From Brachionus rotundiformis (lineage: Eukaryota > Rotifera > Eurotatoria > Ploima > Brachionidae): a DNA stretch of 64,000 bases. The DNA lies in the NCBI GenBank assembly GCA_016802295.1, contig JAESIW010000020.1, positions 666,031 to 730,030 of the forward strand, in the 5' to 3' direction. Shown here in pieces: positions 10,901-23,500 of this stretch. The position numbers were made by a program, and so were the translations under genes. Within the stretch, counting starts at the first letter, position 1, and each line of letters starts with the position of its first letter. Below the pieces are notes generated by a model. That model worked only from the letters and a program-made list of their open reading frames with translations, was not told where the DNA came from and searched no databases.

Positions 10901-12159
10901 TATCAAATCAAGATAAGGCAAAAAAAAAATTTTTTTCTAAAATTTAATTACTAATCAATTTAATCTGAAGCTGATCAATAAAAAATAAATTTCTGTGATG
11001 GGTGTATTATTTTTGATCATTTATTATTAATTTTGTTTTTAATATTAATTAAAAGTGATAAAAGTCATTTATTAGTTATCATTTTATGACATTTGGCATT
11101 TGTTATTTTTGTTATTTTTGTTATGAAGCCTATATTTTTGTGGTAAATTTTATTAAATTTGTGGACATTACTTATTAGCGGCCCTTTGAAAGCTTCTCTC
11201 TTTTCGAGTTCAGTCTTTTATTTAGTCTGTATAGTGTTATAATTTTGATATTGATTATTAGTTTGCTTGTTAAATTTTAATAAATGAATTTTTGGACAAC
11301 CCTTTTTGATCATTCGATAAATTAAGCTTCTTTAATAATTTTGAATTGATTACTCGGAAAATTTGTTAAAAATTAAACAACGATCATATAAATTCCTATG
11401 CATTTTGCTAAATATTTTTTATTTTCAAATTATAAACTTTTTTTTCTTATTGAAATGGTTTGGCACAAAGTTTATCTTTTTGATTTATTGCAGGATATTT
11501 AATTTCAAAAATTTAAAGGTGACATCCTTAGGTGCTTTTAAATAAATATTTTTGTCTCTTCAATTTTTTGGTAAATAACAGAAGGCTAATTAAAGGTTAA
11601 TTAAAGTTTTTTTAAAGCTACACTGCTGGTCAGACTTATAGGATCTCTTTGAGCAGCATTAAATATCAAAATATAAAAAATGTATATATAAATAATAAAA
11701 TATGTCTATATTTTGAAATTTTTGCTAAATTTTTTTCCTTTATTTAACGTTAAAATATTGATTTTCTTAATCGCATGCCATTTCCAATTATCCAATAAAT
11801 CCATTATGGAAGCTTTTATATTTTTAATTACTTGGGTTTTGTTGAGCGTCCAAATCATGGCATTTAAATCAAATCCATTCGTTATGATAAAAATTGTTAT
11901 TATTTTCTTAAAACAGAAAAAAAAACAACCGGAAGCGATCAAAACTATACATGTAGATGACTTCGTAAATGATCTTTGCAAGTCAAGCTTACTGTCTCTC
12001 AAGGCTTTTAATTGTCCATAAAATTACGATATTGAAAATTAGATTTATTTTATCTTTTATTAGTATTGGCATATTAATTCCATAAATTAAACACAAAATA
12101 TTTTGTTTTAGAGAAAATTATAAATAAGTTGTTCGCAAAAAAAATTATCAATTTTAAAA
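10901..12159. other. AT-rich spacer, no supported gene
   Basis: Short open frames occur on both strands at 11706-12021, mirroring each other, without splice or start support. Nothing else recognised. Confidence 0.5.
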
Positions 12160-14328
12160 ATGAATATTATAAGATTTTTTTTACTATTTACTTTTATAGA
12201 TACCATGGCTATAACAGACGAATACTGTATTAGACACAAAAACTCATTTATCATAAACAAATTCTTTGAAGAATATTATTTGACTATTCAGAATTTTTTT
12301 TCATTTAAAGAACTTAATTCAAGATGCTTAAATGAAAGCAAAAATTTAAGAAATATTCATATTAGACCTTCTACAAAGATTATTTTTTCAATGAATTTTT
12401 CCGATTTAAATTACAATTTTTTTTCATTTTTGTATATTTATGTTACAAACATAAAAGGAATAGATTTAAATATGAAAGCTATTTCTTATCAAATTAATAC
12501 AAAACATGTAGATTTAACTGTTACCTATTCTGATTTCAAAATGTATTATAAAGACAGCATATTAAAAAATTGCTCTGTTTATTTAAATGAAGAAAATAAT
12601 GATTTTAATTTTTTTAAATATCTTTACAGTTTTATTTTATCTTATACTGTAAAATATAATCAAGAAATGTGTCCTCTTTTTCTTAACAATTCAAGAATAG
12701 ATTTTTTTACGATATCGGGTCTGTCCAATTCATTCTTATATCGAAATATTTTATCATTTCAAAAAATGAACTATCGTCTAATATCAAATATCAAAAATAT
12801 TGAATTTTTCTTCTATAAATATGCTTTATCCAATGATCTCATAAACAAAAACATTTTTGGGAATCTCGAATCAATTTCATTTAGTGGAGTGCTCGACTTT
12901 ATAAACGAAACAGCATTTGAAAAGTTAACAAACTTAAAATCAATAAGTTTGATAACTAATCGATTCTATTTATTATTAAATGGGCACTCAAAATGGCTAA
13001 GATCGATTGGATCACCAAATCAAACTGTTGTAATTAAGCTAGACATTCATATTTTTCCCGAGAATGATTTCTGCTATTATTTGAATTTTCCAACAAACAA
13101 ATACATATTCTTTGATATGTATATCTCAGAAAAAAACTGTTCATGCACTGTATTTTGGATTTTATCCAAAACTAACGGATCCAATACAAACTCAATGTGT
13201 GAATATAAATTTTGTAATTTTACAAAACAAATATCATTATGTAAAGGATTCAATTTGAAGAAACCTGAAAATACACCAATTGATAATTTAATTTTTTCGG
13301 AGTATTTTAATTTTATCTCTATTTTGTCAATGTGCTTCTTTTCAATATTTGGCTTTGTGACAAATGCTTTTAGCATTTTTATTTTAGAAAATCCAAAAGA
13401 AAAAAATCTTTTATTCGATCAAATGTTTTCGATTTCAGTGTTGAATATTTTATACTGCTTTATAATTGGTATTCATATTATGAGCACATGTGTTTCCTTT
13501 TCTGGTATATATTGTTCTAAATTAATGAAATCTCAATTAAGCCAGTATTTTGAAATATTTCTTTTTGAATTTGTTGGAAGAACCATTAAAATATTAATTA
13601 ATATTCTAAATTTAATTCTAGCCTTTACAAGGCAAAAGTATTTATCATTTAAAACGAATTCTAATTTTAACAAGATTTTTTATAAAAAAAGGTTCAAGAT
13701 TCTTCCTGTTATTTTAGCTTTAATCTTAAACGTTGACCAACTTTTTATAAACAAAATAAATACTGACTGGTTTGAACCAAGTTATGAATTTTACAGTGGA
13801 TTTCCTACACGTCAACTTTACATTGATCAAAAAATTGGATCTCATCAGCCTTTTATCTACAAATTATATTATTACTACTATATTATCTATTTTTGTATAG
13901 TTGACGTTTTTTTTGTAATAATTTTAACTATTTTTGATGTTGGATTCTACTTTAAATTTAGACAAGCACTTTTATCCAAAAAAAAGAGAATTTTAGAAAA
14001 TAATGATTCTGAAAAAAAATTGAATCGAATTAAAAACTCTGAGATAAGAGTTTCGTTCATTCTTTTCATAAATTTATTTTTGATTCTTATTTTCCGTTTA
14101 GCTGAATTTACAACAAGTTATATTTTCTTTAAAGAAAAGCTAAACAGCGAAATTTGCAAATATAATATAAAAATCTGTATTAATTATTATAACTTTGGCA
14201 ACGCTTGTTTTGTTTTTACCTGCAGCTATTCAATCTTTATATTTTACAATATAAATAACAACTTCAAACAGCGTTTTAAGATATTTATTTCAGAAATAAA
14301 AATTTTCATTTTAAATCAACTTGATTGA
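12160..14328 (+). CDS. orphan 7TM receptor with large ectodomain
   Basis: Intronless 722-codon gene. The first 18 residues form a signal peptide (MNIIRFFLLFTFIDTMA), which supports this start. An ectodomain of about 360 residues follows, with scattered Cys, weak leucine-rich-like spacing (LESISFSGVLDF, LTNLKSISLI) and a Cys cluster just before the membrane (CSCTVF...CEYKFC...SLC, about 325-365). Seven hydrophobic segments follow: about 382-409 (GFVTNAF, where class A receptors have GN), 420-445, 466-492 (ending TRQKY in place of DRY), 513-530, 568-600, 629-655 and 674-700. NPxxY is absent from TM7. A rhodopsin-like receptor of a divergent, probably lineage-specific family is the best reading; ligand unknown. 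Confidence 0.75.
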   Translation: MNIIRFFLLFTFIDTMAITDEYCIRHKNSFIINKFFEEYYLTIQNFFSFKELNSRCLNESKNLRNIHIRPSTKIIFSMNFSDLNYNFFSFLYIYVTNIKGIDLNMKAISYQINTKHVDLTVTYSDFKMYYKDSILKNCSVYLNEENNDFNFFKYLYSFILSYTVKYNQEMCPLFLNNSRIDFFTISGLSNSFLYRNILSFQKMNYRLISNIKNIEFFFYKYALSNDLINKNIFGNLESISFSGVLDFINETAFEKLTNLKSISLITNRFYLLLNGHSKWLRSIGSPNQTVVIKLDIHIFPENDFCYYLNFPTNKYIFFDMYISEKNCSCTVFWILSKTNGSNTNSMCEYKFCNFTKQISLCKGFNLKKPENTPIDNLIFSEYFNFISILSMCFFSIFGFVTNAFSIFILENPKEKNLLFDQMFSISVLNILYCFIIGIHIMSTCVSFSGIYCSKLMKSQLSQYFEIFLFEFVGRTIKILINILNLILAFTRQKYLSFKTNSNFNKIFYKKRFKILPVILALILNVDQLFINKINTDWFEPSYEFYSGFPTRQLYIDQKIGSHQPFIYKLYYYYYIIYFCIVDVFFVIILTIFDVGFYFKFRQALLSKKKRILENNDSEKKLNRIKNSEIRVSFILFINLFLILIFRLAEFTTSYIFFKEKLNSEICKYNIKICINYYNFGNACFVFTCSYSIFIFYNINNNFKQRFKIFISEIKIFILNQLD

Positions 14329-15395
14329 ATAAATTAAAAAATTTAACAATTTTGCTTCTCACAATGTTTTGGACCTGTCTGGTTTTCGTAGTAAAGTGTT
14401 AAATAAATCAAAATCTACAAAAAATTTTTTGTTGGTTACCTTTCTTAATAACTGAACAATCAATCATTTAAATAATCTATCATTAGGATCAAAAAGAATG
14501 TAGTAAACTAAATAATTGATCAATAGAAAGTATTTTTATAAAATTCAATTTATTTGCAATCTTAGTCTACTCTTTCATCTTTTAAACCTATCTAGAACCA
14601 CAATTTTGACAAATACTAATTGAAAATGTTTATTTATAATTGGTAAAAGATTGACAATCATGTGGATTGATGACCATGGATGGCTTCTTTCGTATGTCAT
14701 CTCGGCTTGTCAAGCTTGCTGTAGCAATACCCCTTATTTTATTAAAATAATTTTTCTCTTATTTTGACAATTTTTATTTATATCATTTTATTAAATTAAT
14801 GTGCTGTAGCTCCATTCTGTTCAAAAAATCAAGGATATTCTCTCGAAAATATCTATACCTTGTAGAAATGGTATTACAATATTAAAATTTGACTAATTAG
14901 TATTACAATAATTTTTTTTTAATTAATCACTCCAAAGTTGGACTCATCACTAAAAACTATCATTCCCAAAGGTTCATTAGTCGAATTCAATCTTTTTATG
15001 TAATTTTTTGAATTTTTATTTAAATAATGTTTTTTTTTATTTTCAATTGAATTTAAAAGGCAAAAAAAAATTTGCTAAAATTTTTAAATTAAATCAATAA
15101 AATCAAATAAAATCGTGCTCTGATATAATCATATTGTTTTTATCTTATTTTTACGCTCCAAAGACTAGGCTGAAAAAAATTTTTTTGGTCTTGAGGATTT
15201 TCTCAAAATATTAATATATTATAAATAAATAAAATAAAAATTCCTACAAAAATAAGAATAATGTTAATATTTTTTTGATTTTTCACAGCTTAATTTGCAT
15301 AAATGAATAAAATTTCTATTTTATTTTGTAAATAAAATAATAAAGATTTAATATTTGCTTCATTCTATAAAGAATTATATATTTCTAGCAGCAGG
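14329..15395. other. intergenic, one Tc1 scrap
   Basis: AT-rich spacer. At 14928-15005 the minus strand encodes a piece of Tc1 transposase (KRLNSTNEPLG, then a FSDES-like motif) closely resembling the remnant near 10.7 kb. Nothing else recognised. Confidence 0.55.
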
Positions 15396-16511
15396 ATGTC
15401 CGATGGTGATCAAATGATTATGGGTGTTGAGGCATTCGACTGTGGAATTCAGAAACGACTGGTTTATGCCGGAAAAACCCCAATCGAATATGTTGATAAC
15501 ACCAAAGTACTTATCTATTTAAAACATTTCAGAAGTTTTTAATTGATTTAAAGGTTTATTTTCATTTTAAAATAATTGAACCTGAATCAGGTGTAGTGAT
15601 GGATGATAGCAAAAAAATGAATGAAAAAAAACCAATGGAGTTGATTATAGGCAAAAAGTTTAAAATAGAATCATGGGAAAAATGTATCAGGACAATGTGG
15701 TTAAATGAAGTAGCAAAATTTAGCGTAGTGAAAGAAGTACTTTTGACAAATTAATAAAAATAAATTTATTAATTTTTTAACCAAGTTATTGTATGATTTT
15801 CCTATTGCAGCAAAACAACTGAGGGACTATTACTCCAAAATATGTGAAAGCAAGCACCACAAAAGTGAAACTCATCACCATCATTGTTGCGGCTTTAACA
15901 TCATGGAACACGGAGTTGGATACGAAGATTTGGACAACTTGCTGAAAATTCCTAAAAATTTGGACTTTATATTTGAGATTGTAAAAGTTGAACAGCCTGG
16001 TGAGTACAAAAAAGACCCTTGGAGCCTGACTGAAGAGGAGAAAATAAAACAAATACCAATTTTGAAGGCAGATGGCAATAGTCTATTCAAGGAAAAAAAA
16101 TATGCCGAAGCTGGAAAACAATATGAAGAAGCTCTCGGATATTTGGAACAATTAATGGTCAAAGAAAAGCCAAACGACACAGAATGGAACCAATGGAATG
16201 AAATAAAGATTCCAATTTTGCTCAACTATTGTCTATGCAAATACAATTTGGGCGAGTTTTATGCATCTATAGAACACTTGAACTCAATTCTGGAAAGTCA
16301 GCCTAACAATACCAAGGCATTATACAGACGTGCAAAAGCCAACGCGTCTATTTGGAATTTGGATGAGGCTAGGAATGATTTTAAAAAATGTGCAGAGCTT
16401 GATCCTACTTTAAAAAATGATATTCTAAATCAACTTAATCAATTAGAAAAATCTGAAGCTTTGCACTATAAAAAAGAAGCTGAAAAGTTTAAAGGAAAGC
16501 TTTTTTCCTAA
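15396..16511 (+). CDS. AIP: AIP/XAP2-like co-chaperone
   Basis: Three exons: 15396-15506, 15554-15736, 15786-16511, with introns of 47 and 49 bp; 339 residues, close to the 330 of human AIP. The protein has an N-terminal FKBP-like domain (about 20-125) and a C-terminal TPR domain (about 170-320). Diagnostic blocks include CCGFNIMEHGVGYEDLDNL, DPWSLTEEEK, ILLNYCLCKYNLGE and ALYRRAKANASIWN; it ends KFKGKLFS. In animals AIP binds HSP90 through its TPR groove and holds client proteins such as the aryl hydrocarbon receptor in the cytosol. A His-rich insert (HHKSETHHHHCC) precedes the conserved block. AATAAA lies about 30 bp after the stop. The mL63 gene starts 138 bp downstream. Confidence 0.93.
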
Positions 16512-16649
16512 ATTTTAATTTGTATCTGTAAAGTGAAATAAAAAATTGGTTTTTAGTTGGACTTAAAATTCCAATAATTTTTATTTAATGTTTTATTTTT
16601 TAATAATTTTAAATGAAGAATAAAAAAATTTATTTTATTTTTTGAGAAA

Positions 16650-17096
16650 ATGCAGCTAACCCTAGCAGTCTGTAGACTTTCAAACCATATTAAATTCCAC
16701 AATATTCCCGGAAATGTATTAAATGGGTAATTAGGAAAAAAAGAGTTAAATTTTTTTGTATTTGTTTAAAAAAATTAAGAAAACATCGAATATGGCCTAA
16801 ATTGACCACAAAACAAAAGCAGTTTTTGTTAAGAAAAATTGATACTGAAATAGATAACATGAAATTAATTAGCAGGCCGTTTGAAACAGAAGTAAAATAG
16901 AATATTTTTTTTATATTCCAATTTAAAATTTTAAAAGGAAAATACCAAACTTGCTTATGAAAAATTAAACCAGCAAAAGGCCCGGAATGAATTTTTGCAA
17001 AAATTAGAAAAAGTTAGAAGCAATAAAAACAAATTAGAAGACAAATTAATGTCTGACCATTTGGACCCTTTGAGAGATCATCGAGTTTGGGAATAG
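16650..17096 (+). CDS. MRPL57: mitochondrial ribosomal protein mL63
   Basis: Three exons: 16650-16726, 16780-16891, 16938-17096, giving 115 residues; human mL63 has 102. The N-terminus is short and basic, followed by NIPGNVLNGKHRIWPKL across the first splice, matching the conserved IPG...GKHR start of this family. IDTEIDNMKLISRPFETE and a charged helical C-terminus ending RDHRVWE follow. The protein belongs to the large subunit of the mitochondrial ribosome. It sits 138 bp after AIP and 174 bp before SRA1 on the same strand. The joined frame is open only with these introns, which supports the model. Confidence 0.8.
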
Positions 17097-17270
17097 AAAT
17101 TTTAATTTAAAATAAATTTTTGAATATTTTACTTAATAAAATTATTATAATAATCAGTTTCTTATTTTGGTATTTGGTTAGCTTAGTTTAGTTAATTTAA
17201 AAAAGTATATATCATAATTTGAATATTTTTATATGTTTAAATTTTTATTTTTAATACAATATTTAATTAG

Positions 17271-17917
17271 ATGTCTCAGACAACTAGACCGGGGAACAGG
17301 GAAAGAGGTTGGAACGATCCACCAGAATTTTTGCATTCAGAAAATAACACAAATTCTCAGAACAAGCGAACCGTATTGAACCAAAGGGTTGCTCATTCTT
17401 TCGATGGCAAGCCTATTGAAAAAAGTCCAGAGACACTAACAGAACCACCTAAACTAACTGCACCGCCAGTGACTCAGACAGACAACCAGACAAGCTCCAA
17501 CAAGGATGAATCTAGCCAAGTGTTTGTTTCCAATGAAATTAATATTGATGATTTGGAACAAGCATTGAATAACAATGTGCAGCTGCTTAGAGATAATGGC
17601 ATAGCTGTAAATAAGTTAAATTGAAATATTTTAATGACTTAATTAGTTTTTAGGTAAGGACTTGCGATGACATTTTAAAGCGAATTAAGATATTTGTAAC
17701 CAATTGGTCCAAATTAAATGAAAATGTAAAGCAAAGAATGCAAAATCTGGTCAAAAGTTTGGAAGATAACGATCTAAAAAATGCCAATGAATTGCATATT
17801 CGCTTAATGATGGATTATCCATCCGAAGTTAGTCAATGGATGGTTGGAATAAAAAAATTAATTTTTGAGTTGATTGAACTTGACAAAAAAAATCAATCAA
17901 ATTCGGCTAATGAGTAA
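17271..17917 (+). CDS. SRA1: SRA1-like protein
   Basis: Two exons, 17271-17606 and 17654-17917, giving 199 residues. Conserved blocks are RPGNRERGWNDPPEF at the N-terminus and the C-terminal helical domain: TCDDILKRIKIF, LVKSLEDNDL, LHIRLMMDYPSEVSQWMVG. The middle is Pro/Thr/Ser-rich and probably disordered. SRA1 (steroid receptor RNA activator protein) binds transcription regulators in vertebrates; its C-terminal fold resembles the Sec31 C-terminal domain. I chose donor GTAAAT at 17607 because it joins in frame to the conserved CDDI block. The start codon follows directly after ATTTAATTAG, an acceptor-like sequence, so a 5' UTR intron or trans-splicing is possible. Confidence 0.9.
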
Positions 17918-19440
17918 AAAACTCTAGAAATGTTTATTTTTTAATCAATTTTTTAAATAAAAAATTTATTTGATTTTATAATATTCAAAATTTGATGTTT
18001 TAATTGAAATAATTGTTTAATTAGTCGAGTTATGTAATCTTAATTTTAAATTTAAATCTCTATACAAAATGAATAGAAAATTGGTCTAAGATTTAATTTT
18101 TTTTGGCAAAATTTGTTCTAAAATATTGCTTATTAAATAAAGATTTTTATGTTTTTTGATTCAAATCATTAAAAAGAAATTATTTTGAATTTCATATGGA
18201 AATGTAATATAAAATCTTAATTTTAATTTTTTAAATAGAAAATAATTAAAGATCATATATATTCGATTTAAAAAACATAACTTCAAAAAAATTGAATCAA
18301 TTTGTTTAATCTTTAAATTTTTAATAGATTTTTTGAAAATTTTAATCCATAAATAAATAAATGGCTCAAATTTTATTTTATTATAAGTTATAATAAAAAA
18401 ATTCAATTATGTTTTATAAAATTTTTCAAAATATTGGAAAAGTCAAAAATTAAATGAAGCTAAAATTTGTCTTTTGAGTATTTGCTACCAAATCACATTA
18501 ATTATGTTCACCAGAGGTATTGCGAAAAAAATTTACCACTTTTTATTACATACTGTCTTGAATAGCGTTGGCCACTGGTGAACAATTGACAAAAAGATGT
18601 GTTTGACCTAAAGATAAGTTCATTTTGTACAAGTTTTGGCTTGAATCTTAGAATTGATCCCTAATTTTATAATCTAACTTAATTACCTTAATATTTAATT
18701 ATTAAATAATAAAAGCAAAAATTTGTCAATCTAAATAAAAACTAACGGGTGTTCAAAAAATGTTGGCGCGGATTTTTTTAGATGAAATCTGGCTCTGGGT
18801 TCATCCAAGACTTTTGAAATTTTATACATACATAGATAAGTCTTTCATGATTACAAAACGCTATGTTTTCATTTATTTGCCTTTTCTGTACCGGAAATAA
18901 ACAGCATAAGCTTGGCCCCACCTAAAAAGTCTCAATGTCCTCTAGGTTATTGATATCATTTTAATAAGTATTTTATATGATTTGATAGATAACCAAACAA
19001 GGATCAAAATGATGTATAGATCTTTTTTTTATTACATTCTGTTCAAAAGATACACTCAAAATACCCTGAAATTTTAACCTTATTTAAAAAAGAAAAATTT
19101 GATTTTGGCCGAAAAATTTTTGAACGGAACAAGATATTTACACCAAATATCAAACACTTTTATAAATTGGATTCACGTTTATGAAAAATAAAAATTTTTA
19201 AAATTTATTGTTTTCTTTACTATGATTTGGTCAGAGAATATTAAGAAAATATCAAAATAAAATTTTTTTTAGGCGGACTTTTTAAAGAGGTGAATATTGG
19301 GGCCAATTCGGTTAATAGGATATCACCCCATTAATGCCAATGCAAAATCACACTAAAAACCTTATTAACCTTTTAAAGATACATGGTCACCCCTTTAACC
19401 CATTTAGTCTGATATTTTTTTCTAAATATTATGCCTGATA
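17918..19440. other. intergenic, no gene seen
   Basis: AT-rich spacer. A stretch at 18748-18960 (starting GGGTGTTCAAAAAATG) is less AT-rich and may be a transposon scrap, but no pairing end was found. Confidence 0.45.
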
Positions 19441-19444
19441 TTTA

Positions 19445-19690
19445 GCCTGATACTTTAAAAATAAAAGACTGAGATGGCTTGGACATGTACTTGGAATAAA
19501 AGATTACGAAAACCAAACAGAGCTCTACAATGAACACACCAAGGGCGAGGCGAGGAAAGGTAGGACGGCCAGCAACATGGAGATCAATAACTACGAAAGA
19601 GCTCACCAAAATGGGAATGACATGGGGTTAAGCAAGGAAGTAATAAGCCCATGCTCCACAAAGAGTGAATAAGGAAAAAAATAAAAGCTA
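19445..19690 (+). mobile_element. LINE 3' fragment (reverse transcriptase C-terminus)
   Basis: Plus-strand sequence reads RLRWLGHVLGIKD and then, in broken frames, a GRP...WRS-type tail, and ends GAGTGAATAAGGAAAAAA. The same tail ends the LINE copy at 48.1-48.6 kb (minus strand). This is the C-terminal region of a non-LTR retrotransposon protein. Frameshifts show it is dead. Confidence 0.75.
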
Positions 19691-20572
19691 AATTCTGGCA
19701 ACAAAATTAATTTTTGACTTATTTAGAATAATGGTTTAAAATAAAAACCCAAATTTACAAAACAAAATAAAATTATTCGTACTCTATTTTAGAAAATTTT
19801 CTTTATTGTCTAAGGTATAATGAAATCGTGACTCATTATAAACAAATTAGAAAATAGTTAAACTCTTGGGAAAATCGAAGCTAAAATTTAAATGAAAGAT
19901 TGCTTATCGGCATTGGCAAAACGCATGCTTTTTGACAAATAATACCTAGAGTAAAATTAAAGATTAGAATCAAATAGGAAAAATAAAATCTGCTTTATTG
20001 TCTATTGTACAGAACATTTAACTTATAATTTTAAAAAAATTTTGTTTTATTAGATTAAAAATATGTTGCCAAAACTTGATTATTTGATCATAAAAATAAA
20101 ATGTCGCCATTTAAACACATAACTCATTAAAATATACAAAAATTATATTTTTGGCTTTCAAAACACCGCGAATGAATATGTCAAATTTTTATTTCTACAG
20201 CCTATCCGGCTATCTTACCCTCAAGAATAAAATAAGTAGAATTTTTAAAATTGTTTAAAATTTTTCTGTCTTGCTGAGCGCTTTTTTTAAGCATTTTTCC
20301 AAATTGGCACAGAAAAAAAACTCTGGTTCGTATACAACGAGAGTTTATTTCAGCTAGAGAGCTATCTTAGCGAAAAACACTTCCTCTTAAAGAGCAACTA
20401 TTTACACTGTATCAACATTGTGCGCTCAGCCATAATACCAAGCCACAACGAAAAAAATGTCTTTATCATTCTGTAATTCTAAACTTGAATAAGATAAATT
20501 TTAAAATTTTAATTCTAGTAATCAAAACCACAAGTACGAGCTAAAAGCTGAAAATCATGAGAGCTATTTGGT
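19691..20572. other. AT-rich spacer upstream of the TBC gene
   Basis: No coding region recognised. A short upstream ATG (20554) opens an 8-codon frame overlapping the first ATG of the next gene. Confidence 0.4.
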
Positions 20573-23500
20573 ATGGGTGAGAGAACTGCAGGTAAAATGA
20601 GCTTTGGCACAAGTTTGCATAAGAATTTTAAAAGCTTTTTTAAGAAGAAAAGAACCAATTTTCAAAGAGAATGCAATGAAGTGTTTTACATGGATGCTTT
20701 TGGCGAAGAAGCTAGTGACGATGCGACCATATTTCAAGACGATAGCGAAGATGCATTGTCGACTAGTTCAAATAATACTATAAAATGTAAATTTTTCTTT
20801 CAAATGATAATAGATATGATAAAAATAATTTAATTAAATAAAAAATTTCTAGTCATTAGTCTATTAAGTGCGCTATTTAATTTTTGTTTTAAAAGTTAAA
20901 AACACTGACAAGATAAAGTATCCAAGTAGAATCAAAGTTGCGTCTGTCGAATCAATAGATTCAGCATTTAGTGACTTTAAAATGGCATCAACCGTGTCGT
21001 CTGATTCATCCAGATACTCTTTGGAAAGAGAAATAATGTATTTTTTTTAAATTTGAAAAAAATGGGATTTTGTGATTTTTTGGCAAAAATTTTTAGAAAG
21101 CTCAAAACAGAATTGGCTGTGTGCAAAGACAAAGAAAGCGAGTATGAAAAGCTTTTGAGCCAAAAGGATGAAATTATTGATGATTTGAGAAATTTGGTCT
21201 TAGATTCGAATCAAAGTAAGAAATTTTGTTTACATTTTGTTAAATTAATTATTATTTATATAAATATTAATAATTGTAATTGTAGTAGTATTTCTTGCTA
21301 TTATATAGATTGTCCGAGTTCATGATTGCTATCAGGCAGCTCGGAGTCTTAGGACCCACTTTTTTTAAATTTACCACACTCTGAGACAGCCTATTCCAGA
21401 AACTATATTCGCATCCATTTACCAATGTAAATATTTCAATCAAATCCATTCTTATTTAGCTTTGCCAATCTCATTTGATAAATCAGAACTCCAAAGGACA
21501 AATGAATTTTTGATAAAGCGTTTTTCCACTTTTTGTAGTTCATCCACATCCATTTTTATACTAGGATTCCATGTTTTAGTTGCATGTTCTGAATGTGGTC
21601 ATACCATTGTTGTATTTAACTCTGCTTATTAATTTTGTTCATTAATAGTCATCACCCAGTCAGCTCAAAAATAAAATAATTTTAAAAAATTAAGACTCAT
21701 TTAAAATTTTTTAAGAAATGATCAAATAAAAAATTAGTGATTATCTAAGTATATTTTATTTTATAAAAAAATAAAGACAAAAATTCACTTTAAACTAATT
21801 TTTTGACTTTTTTAATTCAATTGTTGGATAATATATTAATTTTCTTCCTTGACTCTTGGATATTAAAAGTTAAAATAATAATAACAATAAAAATAAAAAG
21901 ACAAGCTACAGCAAGCAAACTTGCGGAGGTGACCAACTAGGAGGTCACCTTTGGCAGCACATTAAAGTTATGTGAGTTTTAGAGTCACAGTCGATATTTA
22001 CATATAAAGTATGTAGTGTTAGTGTTGGATGCGGCCAAACGATTCCGGTTTTTTTGACGGTCCAGATTAAGACCATATAAAAATACGGGCCTAAGATATT
22101 GTTTATGAAATAAATTTAAAAAACTAAACTAAAAGAAATATATTTTATTAAAATAATCTTTTATTTCGCTTATTATTTAAGTTTTAAATTTAAATAAAAT
22201 AATTTAATAATACATATTTTTTTACTTTAGTTTTTATAACTATTACCGTAATAGTTATTTTTATATGGTCTTAAATTTGGACCGAATAAGTTTTAATGAA
22301 AGTTAAAAAGCAGAGTTGATGCAGAAATTAGGAAAAAATCGTTCTTATTCAATCTAATGAACTCCCACAAAATAGATAGCTGAATTATAGAAATTTAAAA
22401 GTTAAAATTTTTAAAGGAAAATTTATTTATTTCCTTCTCATAAAAGAAATTTCTTATAACTTTGAAAAAGAACCTTTTTTTAACCTTAATTAAATCTTAA
22501 CAACTCAAAATTTACTAATTTTAAAATTTCTTTAAAAATATTTTTCACAAAACTTAAATATAAAATATTATATTATATGGATGATGATTTTGATGATGGA
22601 CTTTTCCTTATTTTTGGGCTGACTGGCCGAAAATTGTTGCTCTTAGTGTTAGGTTGCCGCTGTATTTGTGACCATGTGTCATATTTTCTGCCTTTTAGTT
22701 AATCTTCCACATTTTAGGGCATCACCATAAACTTTTTTTTCCGGACTATTTGTACTTTTCCATCATGTTATATTATTACCTTAAAGATTGTTTCCAATAT
22801 GTGTAGTATCTGATCAAGTGCCTTGGACCTCTCGGTTAGAGCACCCCCGAGTACAACATGTTGCGTTCTTTCACTTTACTCGAACCAACTTACCATATGT
22901 TCGCTTATCTATTTGTTTATGAAAAAGATCTTCTGTATCAGCTTGTGTATTTATTTTCCACTGTTTACTTTTTTATTTCCGCAAAGCTGTCCAAAAGTAT
23001 CATAATGGAACAATTTAACATAATATTTGATACTGGTTAAACATATCATACCCAACATAAAAATATATCTGCACAAAAATTTAAGAAAAGTTAAACCATT
23101 TAATTACAGGATGATCGTATTTTTTTGAAACACTTTATTTAGGCTTATAAATCCACTGCTCAAATCACCATGGTGAACATATTTTATCAATTGTTCTGGG
23201 TTAGTTCTTCGAATGATAGAAGTCAAAAATATTTGGATAATTTTTATTAAAAATCTGATAAACAAGCTATAGTTTTATATAATTAAGAAATTTTTGATAA
23301 ATTCAATTAAAAAAATTTTAAAAGCACTCATTTTTTTCACTTTAATAAGTCTTAATTAATATTAATTTGTTTTTTATAAATAATTAAACAAATTTATCTT
23401 TTGATACTAAAGGTAGATATGTATTGTCTGAAAATATTCGTGATGAAAACAAAATACTTCAAAACGAAGTGTCTATTTTAAAATCAGATCTGGACAGAGA

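Noticed and set aside
11706..12021. Overlapping open frames of about 100 codons on both strands
   Set aside because: They mirror each other, lack start or splice support, and no motif is convincing; a faint transposase feel was not enough.
13077..13376. 99-codon minus-strand frame
   Set aside because: Antisense shadow of the receptor gene.
22805..23040. Two overlapping 60-codon frames and a tRNA-like GGTTAGAGCA
   Set aside because: No cloverleaf could be folded around it, and the frames have no coding support; they lie inside an intron.
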